This document shows positions 13,258-20,120 of a stretch of DNA of 21,530 bases, piece after piece. The stretch spans positions 1 through 21,530 of the forward strand of contig DATHYZ010000241.1 in assembly GCA_035458865.1 (NCBI GenBank). The letters are read 5' to 3'. The DNA is from DATHYZ01 sp035458865 (GTDB lineage Bacteria > Chloroflexota > Limnocylindria > Limnocylindrales > CSP1-4). The notes below the pieces were generated by a model that searched no databases, was not told where the DNA came from, and worked only from the letters and a program-made list of their open reading frames with translations. Positions within the stretch are counted from its first letter, which is position 1, and each line of letters begins with the position of its first letter. The position numbers were made by a program, and so were the translations under genes.

Positions 13258-14943
13258 ATGGCGCTCCAGGCATCCCGCCCCGACACCTCCCTCGCCGACC
13301 GCTACGTCGAGCTGCCGATGCGAGCGCTCCGCGGCGTGCTCGCCAGCCTCGCGCTGGTGATGCTGGCCGCGTCGCTCGACTCGACCGCGGTCGGGACCGC
13401 CCTCCCGGTGATCGTCAGCGACCTGCGCGGCAACGAGCTCTACGCCTGGGTCTTCACCATCTACCTGCTGACCATGACGGCCACGATGCCGGTCTGGGGC
13501 TCGCTGTCCGACCGCTTCGGGCGCCGCAGCATCCTGTTCATCGGCGTCATCATCTTCCTCGTCGGGTCCGCGCTCTGCGGCCTGGCCCAGGAGATGTGGC
13601 AGCTCATCGCCTTCCGTGGCATCCAGGGTCTGGGTGCCGGGGCCATCGTGCCGATCTCGCTGGCGACGATCGGGGACCTCTTCCCGCCGGCCGACCGGGC
13701 CCGCCTCCAGGCCGCCTTCAGCTCGCTGTTCGTGCTGGCCTTCCTGGTCGGGCCCACGCTCGGTGGTGTCCTGACCGACACGATCGGCTGGCGCTGGGTC
13801 TTCTACATCAACCTGCCCGTCGGGCTGTTCGCGCTCGGCGTGATGGCGCGCTTCATGCCCGCGCTCCGTGGCACCGTCGAGCGCCGCGCCTTCGACGTGC
13901 TCGGGGTGGTGCTCTTCACGGCCGCGGTCGTGCCCTTCCTCGTTGGGATCCGGAACCTGCCCGAGGGCGCGCTGACCGACCCTGCGGTCGGCGGCCTGAT
14001 GCTGCTGGGCCTGGTCCTCGGCGCGGCGTTCGTGGTCGCCGAGACCCGGGCCCAGGAGCCGATCGTCCCGGTCCGCCTGTTCCGGGACCGCACCTTCGCC
14101 GTGGCATCCGTCGTGGTGCTGCTGTCGGTCGCGGGCCTCTTCGTGTCGATCGTGTTCATGCCCCGCTACTTCCAGTTCGTCCACGGCGCGAGCGCCACGT
14201 CCTCCGGGTGGCAGATCATGACCCTCCTGGTCGGCCTGATCGTCGGGGCGGTGGGATGCGGCCAGATCGTCGCCCGGACCGGGCGCTGGAAGGCGCTGCT
14301 CCTCGGCGCGATGGCGCTCGGGACGGTCGGGATGTTCCTGCTGTCCCGCCTGGAGGCCGACACGCCGATGCCCCTCGTCTGGGGCGCGATGTTCCTGACC
14401 GGGCTCGGGCTGGGGCCGATCACGTCGGTGCTGACCGCCGTCGTCCAGACGACCGTGCCCGCGACCGTGATGGGCGTGGCCACGAGCACGATCACGTTCT
14501 TCCGCCAGCTGGGTGCGTCCATCTGGCTGGCCGTCAGCGGCTCGATCTTCTCGACAGCGTTCCGCGAGCAGCTCCCGGTCCGGATGAGCGCCAACGGCGT
14601 CCCCGACGAGCTGACGGCGGGGCTCACGGCCGGGACCGGGGCGGCCGTGTCGGAGGCGTCGGCCACCGTCGGTGACCTGGGGGCCGAGATCCTCGGCGCG
14701 TTGCCGGCCGATCTCCGCGTCGTCGTGGAGCCGTTGATCGGCGGGATCGTCGCCGCGATGCACGAGGCGTTCAGCCTGGCGACCGGCACGGCGTTCTGGA
14801 TCGGGATCGGCGCCGTCGTGGCCTCCTTCCTGATCCTCCTCCCGCTGCGCGAGACACGGCTGCCGCTGGAGCGACTGGCGGAGATCCGGGGCCGCGCGAA
14901 GCAGGCATCCGAGCCGGCGGCCGCGGGCGCCCCGGCGACCTGA
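13258..14943 (+). CDS. DHA2-family (EmrB/QacA-type) 14-TM MFS efflux transporter
   Basis: A 561-residue proton-coupled drug exporter in the inner membrane. Motif D1 is in TM1 (LDSTAVGTALPVIV), motif A follows TM2 (GSLSDRFGRRSILF), and motif C is in TM5 (FLVGPTLGGVLTDTIGWRWV), followed by the INLPVG string usual in DHA2 members. Hydrophobic segments agree with 14 helices. A long polar loop before the last helix (about residues 435-500) is also usual for the group. The ATG at 13258 has GAAGGAGG 8 nt upstream. It is divergent from TetR-2 and probably repressed by it. The substrate is unknown. The C-terminal tail is Ala-rich. It is followed directly by a perfect hairpin. Confidence 0.95.
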   Translation: MALQASRPDTSLADRYVELPMRALRGVLASLALVMLAASLDSTAVGTALPVIVSDLRGNELYAWVFTIYLLTMTATMPVWGSLSDRFGRRSILFIGVIIFLVGSALCGLAQEMWQLIAFRGIQGLGAGAIVPISLATIGDLFPPADRARLQAAFSSLFVLAFLVGPTLGGVLTDTIGWRWVFYINLPVGLFALGVMARFMPALRGTVERRAFDVLGVVLFTAAVVPFLVGIRNLPEGALTDPAVGGLMLLGLVLGAAFVVAETRAQEPIVPVRLFRDRTFAVASVVVLLSVAGLFVSIVFMPRYFQFVHGASATSSGWQIMTLLVGLIVGAVGCGQIVARTGRWKALLLGAMALGTVGMFLLSRLEADTPMPLVWGAMFLTGLGLGPITSVLTAVVQTTVPATVMGVATSTITFFRQLGASIWLAVSGSIFSTAFREQLPVRMSANGVPDELTAGLTAGTGAAVSEASATVGDLGAEILGALPADLRVVVEPLIGGIVAAMHEAFSLATGTAFWIGIGAVVASFLILLPLRETRLPLERLAEIRGRAKQASEPAAAGAPAT

Positions 14944-14970
14944 CGACGGGGCGGCGCCACGCCCCGTCGT
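14943..14970 (+). terminator. Perfect 11-bp hairpin after the efflux gene
   Basis: ACGACGGGGCG and CGCCCCGTCGT pair perfectly around a 6-nt loop, starting on the last base of the stop codon. No T-run follows. Placement suggests a terminator or an mRNA 3'-end stabiliser. Confidence 0.6.
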
Positions 14971-14988
14971 CCGACCCGGCGACTCGTC

Positions 14989-15016
14989 ACGGACAGGGCC
15001 CTGTGGCCCTGTCCGT
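14989..15016. terminator. Perfect 12-bp hairpin with tetraloop
   Basis: ACGGACAGGGCC and GGCCCTGTCCGT pair perfectly around CTGT. It is the same total length (28 nt) as the hairpin 18 nt upstream but unrelated in sequence. It ends 17 nt before the -10 of the flavodoxin gene, so it could be a second terminator or an operator. Confidence 0.55.
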
Positions 15017-15032
15017 CCATTCGATCTGCCGA

Positions 15033-15038
15033 TAGGGT
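15033..15038 (+). promoter_or_regulatory. Possible -10 (TAGGGT) for the flavodoxin/hydrolase pair
   Basis: TAGGGT fits TANNNT and would give a leader of about 35 nt carrying the strong GGAGGAGGGAG binding site of the next gene. The -35 region falls within the right arm of the second hairpin and matches poorly. Confidence 0.4.
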
Positions 15039-15079
15039 CGGCCGCGTCCTGCACCAGGCGAGGTCGGAGGAGGGAGTCG

Positions 15080-15502
15080 ATGCGGGTCGCCATCGTCTAC
15101 GACAGCGAGACCGGCACCACGCGAAGGGCCGCCGAGGAGATGGCCGGGATCGCCGTGGCCGCCGGCCATGAGGTGACCGTGAGTCCCATCCAGGAGGCGG
15201 ACGCCGCTGCGGTCTCGGCCGCGGACGCCATCTGTGTCGGTTGCTGGACCCACGGCCTGTTCATCGTGGCCCAGCACCCGACCGATCGGGCGCTCGTCTT
15301 CATCGACCGTCTCGGCCCGCTGGAGGGCAGGCCGGCGGCGGTCTTCACGACCTACAAGATCGCCGTCGGCGGGACCCTGCGGCAGCTGGCCGAGCGGATG
15401 GAGCGGCGGGGCGCCAGGGTGACCGGGCAGTTCAAGTCGCGGGGGCCCCGGGCGGCGAAGGGCTTCGAGGCCTGGGTCCGCGGCCTGGCGAGCGGCGCCT
15501 AG
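15080..15502 (+). CDS. Flavodoxin-domain protein
   Basis: A 140-residue single-domain FMN-binding flavodoxin-like protein for one- or two-electron transfer. The N-terminal strand and phosphate loop MRVAIVYDSETGTTRRAAEE (1-20) hold the S/T-x-T-G-x-T pattern. The second flavin loop region reads DAICVGCWTHGLF, and a late strand AAVFTTYKIAVGG is followed by a C-terminal helix (AAKGFEAWVRGL). The very strong GGAGGAGGGAG ribosome binding site lies 5 nt before the ATG. It is 32 bp upstream of the metallo-hydrolase gene, so the two are likely co-transcribed. The redox partner is not evident. Confidence 0.87.
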   Translation: MRVAIVYDSETGTTRRAAEEMAGIAVAAGHEVTVSPIQEADAAAVSAADAICVGCWTHGLFIVAQHPTDRALVFIDRLGPLEGRPAAVFTTYKIAVGGTLRQLAERMERRGARVTGQFKSRGPRAAKGFEAWVRGLASGA

Positions 15503-15534
15503 CGCCCGGGGCGCGGATCGACAGGGCTCGGGCG

Positions 15535-16350
15535 ATGCCGCAGGCGGCCGGGCGCACCGCGGATGACCCCCCGGTGGAGATCGCATCCGGGGTGTTCTGC
15601 GTGGGGCCGCACGGCCGGACCCAGACGAACGTCTACATCGTCCGTGACGGCCCGTCGTGGGCGCTCGTGGACGCCGGCTGGTCCGGCGACACGGACCGGA
15701 TCCGGGCCGCGGTCCGGTCCGTGGTGGGGTCGGCCACCGCCCCCGTGGCGATCCTGGTGACCCACGTCCATCCCGACCACAGCGGATCCGCGAAGGCCCT
15801 GGCGAGCCTGTGGGGCTGCCCGGTCCTGGTCCATGACGCGGAGCTGCCCATCGCGAGCGGCGACTTCGACGCGATGGCGCGATACGCCGGTCCGCTCGAC
15901 CGCTGGGTGATCCTGCCCACGATGCGGGCCATCGGCCGCCGCCGCCGGGAGACGATCCTGGCCCGAGGCAGCCTCGCCGGGGTGATCGACCCGCTCGACC
16001 CGGACGGGTCGATCCCCGGTCTGCCGTCCTGGGGCTGGGTCGGGACGCCCGGCCACACCCCGGGACACGTGGCGTTCGTCCGGCCGGACGACCGGGTCGT
16101 CATCACCGGGGATGCGCTCGTGACCCTCAGGGTGAACGAGCTGGGCGGGATCCTCCGTGGCCGGCAGGGCCTCTCGGCGCCGCCCCGCTACACGACCTGG
16201 GACGCGGCGCTGGCCGTCGACTCGGTCGCCGCCATCGCCGACCTGGAGCCGACGGTCATCGCCGCCGGCCACGGCCGCCCGATCGCCGGCCCCGGCACCG
16301 CTGCAGCCGTCCGCGCCTTCGCGGCGGGGCTGACGCCTCGGGCCACCTGA
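15535..16350 (+). CDS. Metallo-beta-lactamase-fold hydrolase (glyoxalase II-like)
   Basis: A 271-residue MBL-fold enzyme. Metal ligands are the THVHPDHSGSA motif (H77, H79, D81, H82), GTPGHTPGHVAF (H174 or H178), TGDAL (D193) and a final AGHGRP. The N-terminal EIASGVFCVGP, VYIVRDG and ALVDAGWS strands match the hydroxyacylglutathione hydrolase/quorum-lactonase branch. The ATG at 15535 is the best start, although its binding site (AGGG) is weak, which fits coupling to the flavodoxin gene upstream. The substrate is unknown, with thioester, lactone or phosphodiester all possible. The HxHxDH ligand set argues against a flavo-diiron oxidase despite the flavodoxin neighbour. Confidence 0.9.
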   Translation: MPQAAGRTADDPPVEIASGVFCVGPHGRTQTNVYIVRDGPSWALVDAGWSGDTDRIRAAVRSVVGSATAPVAILVTHVHPDHSGSAKALASLWGCPVLVHDAELPIASGDFDAMARYAGPLDRWVILPTMRAIGRRRRETILARGSLAGVIDPLDPDGSIPGLPSWGWVGTPGHTPGHVAFVRPDDRVVITGDALVTLRVNELGGILRGRQGLSAPPRYTTWDAALAVDSVAAIADLEPTVIAAGHGRPIAGPGTAAAVRAFAAGLTPRAT

Positions 16351-16475
16351 CGCGAGCGGCGTCGGCGGCCGACCTGGGCTGCCGAACCGCGTGGGTGGCC
16401 CCGCCGTGGCACACTCGCCGAACGTCCCGGACGGTCGATCCGACCGGCGGATGGGACCAGGGAGGGCTCGCCGCC

Positions 16476-18215
16476 GTGCGCCACGTCACCATCCGGCTGC
16501 TCGGGCCGCCGCAGATCGAGGTCGACGATGGCGTCCGGCCCCTGCCCGGCTGGAAGCCGTGGGGGCTCCTGGCCTACCTGGTGCTCGCCGACCGGCCGCC
16601 GAGCCGGCCCGAGCTCGCCGAGCTGCTCTGGCCGAGCGCCGACGATCCGGCGGCCGCGCTCCGATGGGCGCTCCACCAGGTGCGCCGTGCCCTCGGCGAC
16701 GCCGTCCGGATCGCCGACCGGTCCGGCCGTCTCGTCGTGGATCGGTCCGGGGCGTCCATCGACGTGCTCGAGCTCCTGGCCGGCGGCCTCGATCCCGGAC
16801 AGGTCGAGGACCTGGCGCGGGGGGAGCTCCTGGAGGGGACCCACTTCGCCGACTCGCCGTCCTTCGACCTCTGGCTGGGGATGGAGCGGGCCCGCGTCGG
16901 GTCGGCGCTGCGATCCACGCTTCGCTGGGCCGCGACGCTGTCGCTGGCCGAGGACCCGGACCGGGCCCTCCGCCTGGTGGAGCGGCTGCTCGCGAGCGAC
17001 CCCTTCGACGACGCCGCCCACGAGCTGGCGATCGAGATCCAGGTCGCCCGGGGGGATCGCCGCGCTGCCCGCGCCCACCTTGATCGCGTCGCCCGCTTGT
17101 ATCGGGTGGAGCTCGGGACCGACCCACCCGAGCGGCTCCATCGACCGCTCGACCGGATCGAGCCCGACGGCGAGAACCCGCTCGTCGACCGGCGGACCTC
17201 CGCCCGGGCCACGCTCGCGCTGGCCCGCGCGCGCCTGACGACGGGCGACTACGACGCTGCCATCACCTCGGCACGGCGGGCGTCGCTCGACGCCGCGGTG
17301 GTCGGCGACGGGCTCCTCGAGGCCGAGTCGCTCCTCGTCCTGGCCGAGGCGCTCATCCATGGCCGTCGGGGGTCGGACCGGGAGGCCGTCGGCCTGCTTG
17401 ACCGGGCGCTCCGACTGGCGATGACTGCCGGGGCCCTCGAGCTGGCCGCCGACATCGAGCGCGAGTCCGGCTACGTGAGCTTCCTGGCGGCCGACTACGG
17501 CGCCGCGGAGGTCGCCCTCCATCGATCGCTGGCGCTCGCGGAGCGGAGCGGCGATGCCGGGCGTATGGGCCGAGCGCTCACCATCCTGGCGGCCTGTCGC
17601 TCGGACGAGGCGGCCCTCGACGAGGCCGAGGTGCTCCTGGGCCGAGCGACCGACAGCCTCGGAGCGAGCGGCGATCGACGATGGCTCGCCTATGCCCTCG
17701 CCTACCTGGCGCGGATCCACATCGCCCGCGGGCGCTCCGCCGAGGCCGCAGCGACCGCCGAGCGGGCCATCGACGGAGCCCGGGAGTCGGGCTGGCACGC
17801 CCTCGTGCCCTTCCCGCTGACCTTCCAGGGCGAGGCCGCGCTCATGGCCGGCGATCCCTCCGGGGCACGGGCCATCTTCGGGGAGGCCCTGACGATGGCG
17901 CAGGCGATGGACGATCCCTGTTGGGAGGCCCTGTCGCTGCGGGGCCTGGCCATGACGGAGACCGCCGAGGGTCGGCCGGACGAGGGTCGCCGGCTGCTCG
18001 GGCGCGCGCTCGAAAGCTGCCGACGCTACACGGACACGTACCGCTGGGCGGAGATCGTCATCCTCACCGAGCTCGTCGAGGCCGAGCGCGGCACCGACCC
18101 GGAGCACCGCGATACGGCCCGCCGGCTCGCCGGTGACGCGGGACTCACCGGGCTCGTCGAGCGGATCGACGTCGCCTCCGCTCGGCAAACGCGCGGCCAA
18201 ACGCCCCATCCCTAG
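16476..18215 (+). CDS. BTAD-domain transcriptional regulator with TPR repeats (SARP-like)
   Basis: A 579-residue regulator. Residues about 3-95 resemble the OmpR/SARP winged-helix DNA-binding region (VTIRLLGPPQIEVDDGVRPL, then WGLLAYLVLADRPPSRPELA, LLWPSADDPAAALRWALHQV, RRAL). Residues 96-235 are the BTAD (LLEGTHFADSPSFDLWLGME; LASDPFDDAAHELAIEIQVA; ARAHLDRVARLYRVELGTDP). From about 245 to 570 the sequence is a chain of degenerate TPR helices. No ATPase domain is present, so it is shorter than AfsR-type proteins. The start is a GTG at 16476 with GGGAGG 11 nt upstream. An in-frame ATG at 16395 leads a non-domain Arg-rich stretch and is less likely. Its probable targets are the two genes just downstream. 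Confidence 0.88.
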   Translation: MRHVTIRLLGPPQIEVDDGVRPLPGWKPWGLLAYLVLADRPPSRPELAELLWPSADDPAAALRWALHQVRRALGDAVRIADRSGRLVVDRSGASIDVLELLAGGLDPGQVEDLARGELLEGTHFADSPSFDLWLGMERARVGSALRSTLRWAATLSLAEDPDRALRLVERLLASDPFDDAAHELAIEIQVARGDRRAARAHLDRVARLYRVELGTDPPERLHRPLDRIEPDGENPLVDRRTSARATLALARARLTTGDYDAAITSARRASLDAAVVGDGLLEAESLLVLAEALIHGRRGSDREAVGLLDRALRLAMTAGALELAADIERESGYVSFLAADYGAAEVALHRSLALAERSGDAGRMGRALTILAACRSDEAALDEAEVLLGRATDSLGASGDRRWLAYALAYLARIHIARGRSAEAAATAERAIDGARESGWHALVPFPLTFQGEAALMAGDPSGARAIFGEALTMAQAMDDPCWEALSLRGLAMTETAEGRPDEGRRLLGRALESCRRYTDTYRWAEIVILTELVEAERGTDPEHRDTARRLAGDAGLTGLVERIDVASARQTRGQTPHP

Positions 18216-18218
18216 CCT
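18213..18218 (+). promoter_or_regulatory. Possible -10 (TAGCCT) at the stop codon of the BTAD gene
   Basis: TAGCCT overlaps the TAG stop at 18213-18215 and would permit separate transcription of the DUF4242 gene. No -35 is visible. It may be only the stop codon by chance. Confidence 0.25.
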
Positions 18219-18264
18219 CCTGGCAACGGCGTCGAACGGCGCCCACGACGAGAAGGGGAAATGC

Positions 18265-18513
18265 ATGGCCAAGTTCATGGACGTCCACAGCGGGTTCTTC
18301 GGCGTCACCGCCGAGCAGCTCCGCGAAGCGCACGACCGCGACCTCGCGATCGAGGCCGAGGAAGGCGTCCACTTCGAGCGCGCCTGGCTCGACCCCGAGT
18401 CGGGCAAGGTGTTCTGCCTCGCCACCGGCCCCTCGAAGGAGGCGGTCATGCGGATCCACGAGCGCGCTGGGCACCCGACGCCCGAGGTCTACGAGCTGAC
18501 GGTGGAGGTGTGA
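18265..18513 (+). CDS. DUF4242-family small protein (SCO4226 nickel-binding-like)
   Basis: An 82-residue ferredoxin-like alpha/beta barrel protein of the DUF4242 group, one of whose members in Streptomyces is described as a nickel-binding protein. Family features are the opening KFMDVHSGFFGVTAEQLREA, the AHDRDLAIEAEEGVHFERAW block, the DPESGKVFCLATGPSKEAVM segment and the terminal VYELTVEV strand. His 8, Cys 52 and the His residues of the RIHERAGH stretch are potential metal ligands. AAGGGGA precedes the ATG at 18265. It lies 49 bp after the BTAD gene and 2 bp before the secreted-protein gene, so it is likely in one operon. Function is unknown. Confidence 0.85.
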   Translation: MAKFMDVHSGFFGVTAEQLREAHDRDLAIEAEEGVHFERAWLDPESGKVFCLATGPSKEAVMRIHERAGHPTPEVYELTVEV

Positions 18514-18515
18514 CG

Positions 18516-18845
18516 ATGCGACGGTCGATCGTCGGGCTCGCCGCTGCGGCCGCCCTCTGTCTCGCTGTCGCGGGTCCGGTCGTCGCGCACGGGCCCACCT
18601 GCGCGGACTTCGGAGCGCTCGGCATCGAGGTCCACGGGCAGCACGTCGTCCGCGACTACGTCACGGGCGGGGCTCTGGCCGGCTGGCCGCCCTCCGGGGG
18701 TCAGGTCGGTGCCGCCGTGGCCGGCGGCGGGGCGGCCCTCCCGGGTGGTCCAGGTCCTGGCTTCCACTTCCCGAACGGGTTCGCGCCCGGCGCGAGCTTC
18801 TGCAACTCGCAGGCCCACTCCCCGGGGTTCCACGTCCCCGGCTGA
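18516..18845 (+). CDS. Small secreted protein of unknown function
   Basis: A 109-residue protein with a clear Sec signal peptide: MRRS, then a hydrophobic IVGLAAAAALCLAVAGPVV, with likely cleavage after A25 (VVAHG). The mature part is Gly/Pro-rich with two cysteines (C29, C96) that could form one disulfide. It has a repeated PGFH motif (PGFHFPNGF at 81-89 and SPGFHVPG at the end) and a WPPSGGQVGAAVAGGG segment. There is no lipobox. It starts 2 nt after the DUF4242 stop, with GGAGG overlapping the end of that gene, so the pair is translationally linked. I do not recognise a domain. Confidence 0.75.
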   Translation: MRRSIVGLAAAAALCLAVAGPVVAHGPTCADFGALGIEVHGQHVVRDYVTGGALAGWPPSGGQVGAAVAGGGAALPGGPGPGFHFPNGFAPGASFCNSQAHSPGFHVPG

Positions 18846-18856
18846 GCCATCAGCCT

Positions 18857-18895
18857 GGCCGGCGCGGTTCCCGGGACCCCGGGGCCGCGCTGGCC
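18857..18895 (+). terminator. Strong 15-bp GC hairpin closing the BTAD/DUF4242/secreted-protein unit
   Basis: Two 15-nt arms (18857-18871 and 18881-18895) pair along their full length with three G-U pairs, around a 9-nt loop, 11 nt after the stop. No T-run follows. It is probably a terminator or 3'-end stabiliser. Confidence 0.55.
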
Positions 18896-18933
18896 TGCGG
18901 TCGCCGCCCGAGCGCACGACGGCGGACCCGGCG

Positions 18934-18939
18934 CATCAT
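18934..18939 (+). promoter_or_regulatory. Weak -10-like hexamer (CATCAT) before the aminotransferase
   Basis: CATCAT departs from TANNNT at the first base but sits exactly 6 nt before the ATG at 18946, the same spacing as the better leaderless starts in this window. That gene has no ribosome binding site. Confidence 0.25.
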
Positions 18940-18945
18940 GGGGCC

Positions 18946-20073
18946 ATGCGGATCCGGGACTTCGGCGTCGAGCAGTGGATGAACCGCTGGGAGACGCGCT
19001 GCCGCCACAACCTGGCCGAGACGTGCGTGGCGTCGATCTCGGTCGAGGAGCTGCTCGGGCTCGCCGGCATGACCCCCGAGGCGCTGGTGGCCGAGCTCGC
19101 TCCGATGCGCCTCACCTACGGGGCGATCGAGGGATCCGAGCGCCTGCGGACGGCCATCGCCGCGCTGTACGAGACGGCCTCGGCCGACGACGTCCTCGTG
19201 ATGCACGGGGCGATCGGGGCGAACGCCCTGGCCTACCAGGCCATCGTGGAGCCCGGCGACGTGGTCGTCTCGATCGTCCCGACGTACCAGCAGCACACCG
19301 CGATCCCCGAGAGCCTTGGGGCCGAGGTTCGCGAGCTCCGCCTCCGCGAGGCGGATGGCTGGCTGCCCGACCTCGACGCGCTCCGTCGTCTCGCCGCCGG
19401 CGGCGTCAAGGTCATCGCCCTGGTCAACCCGCACAACCCGACCGGATCGCTGCTCGATGAGGCGCGGTTCGACGCGATCGTCGCCGTCGCCCGCGAGCAC
19501 GGCGCCTGGATCCTCGCCGACGAGGTCTACCGCGGCCTCGATCAGGTGGGGGAGGGGACCTCGCCGTCGTTCGTCGACCACTACGAGCGGACGATCGGGG
19601 TCGGCAGCATGTCGAAGGCGTTCTCCCTCGCCGGGCTGCGCCTGGGTTGGGTGGTCGCGCCGCCGGAGATCCGGACCGCCATCGTCCGCCACCGCGACTA
19701 CTCGGTGATCAGCGTCGGGATGGTCGACGATCTGCTCGCCGCGATCGCCCTCGAGGCGGCCGGGCCGCTCCTGGCGCGGAACCGGGCGATCGTCCGCGAG
19801 AACCTCGGGATCCTTGACGCCTGGATCGCCGCGGAGCCCGCCGTCGACTACGTCCGTCCTCGATCCGGGACGACGGCCCTCCTCCGCTACGACGCCGATC
19901 TGCCGTCGGAGGATCTCTGCATCCGCCTGCTGGAGGCGGAAGGGGTGATGTTCACGCCCGGCAGCGCGCTTGACGCCGAGGGCTACCTGCGGATCGGCTA
20001 CGCCAACCCGACGCCCGTGCTCCGGGTCGGCCTGGAGCGGACCTCGGCCGTCCTCCGGTCGCTCGGCGCGTAG
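18946..20073 (+). CDS. PLP-dependent class I/II aminotransferase
   Basis: A 375-residue fold-type I PLP enzyme. Landmarks are YGAIEGSERLRTAIAALYET (58-77), the substrate-entry loop VPTYQQH (111-117), NPHNPTG (161-167), ILADEVYRGL with the PLP-ring Asp and the Tyr (D192, Y195), and the Schiff-base lysine in GVGSMSKAFSLAGLRLGW (K224). A C-terminal YLRIGYANP carries the carboxylate-binding Arg. The N-terminus (FGVEQWMNRWETRCRHNLAE) is longer than in plain aspartate aminotransferases and resembles enzymes grouped near capreomycidine synthase, but no substrate can be assigned. The start at 18946 fits this N-terminus. An ATG at 18938 is out of frame. The gene stands alone and converges on the methyltransferase. 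Confidence 0.9.
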   Translation: MRIRDFGVEQWMNRWETRCRHNLAETCVASISVEELLGLAGMTPEALVAELAPMRLTYGAIEGSERLRTAIAALYETASADDVLVMHGAIGANALAYQAIVEPGDVVVSIVPTYQQHTAIPESLGAEVRELRLREADGWLPDLDALRRLAAGGVKVIALVNPHNPTGSLLDEARFDAIVAVAREHGAWILADEVYRGLDQVGEGTSPSFVDHYERTIGVGSMSKAFSLAGLRLGWVVAPPEIRTAIVRHRDYSVISVGMVDDLLAAIALEAAGPLLARNRAIVRENLGILDAWIAAEPAVDYVRPRSGTTALLRYDADLPSEDLCIRLLEAEGVMFTPGSALDAEGYLRIGYANPTPVLRVGLERTSAVLRSLGA

Positions 20074-20120
20074 GGCGACGACGGCGCCTCGCGGCCGGGA
20101 CGACGATCCGGTCCAGCGCC

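Noticed and set aside
13237..15093. A 618-codon minus-strand frame opposite the efflux pump
   Set aside because: Composition is extremely rich in Gln, Arg, Asp and Glu, typical of antisense to membrane-protein codons; it lacks a binding site and overlaps the hairpins.
15080..16350. A split flavo-diiron (A-type flavoprotein) oxidase
   Set aside because: The hydrolase carries HVHPDH zinc-type ligands rather than the HxExD di-iron pattern, and its late motifs match hydrolases.
16188..18449. A 753-codon minus-strand open frame across the BTAD gene
   Set aside because: Very long but composed of Arg/Gly/Pro-rich repeats with no domain; it is the antisense shadow of a recognisable regulator and neighbouring genes.
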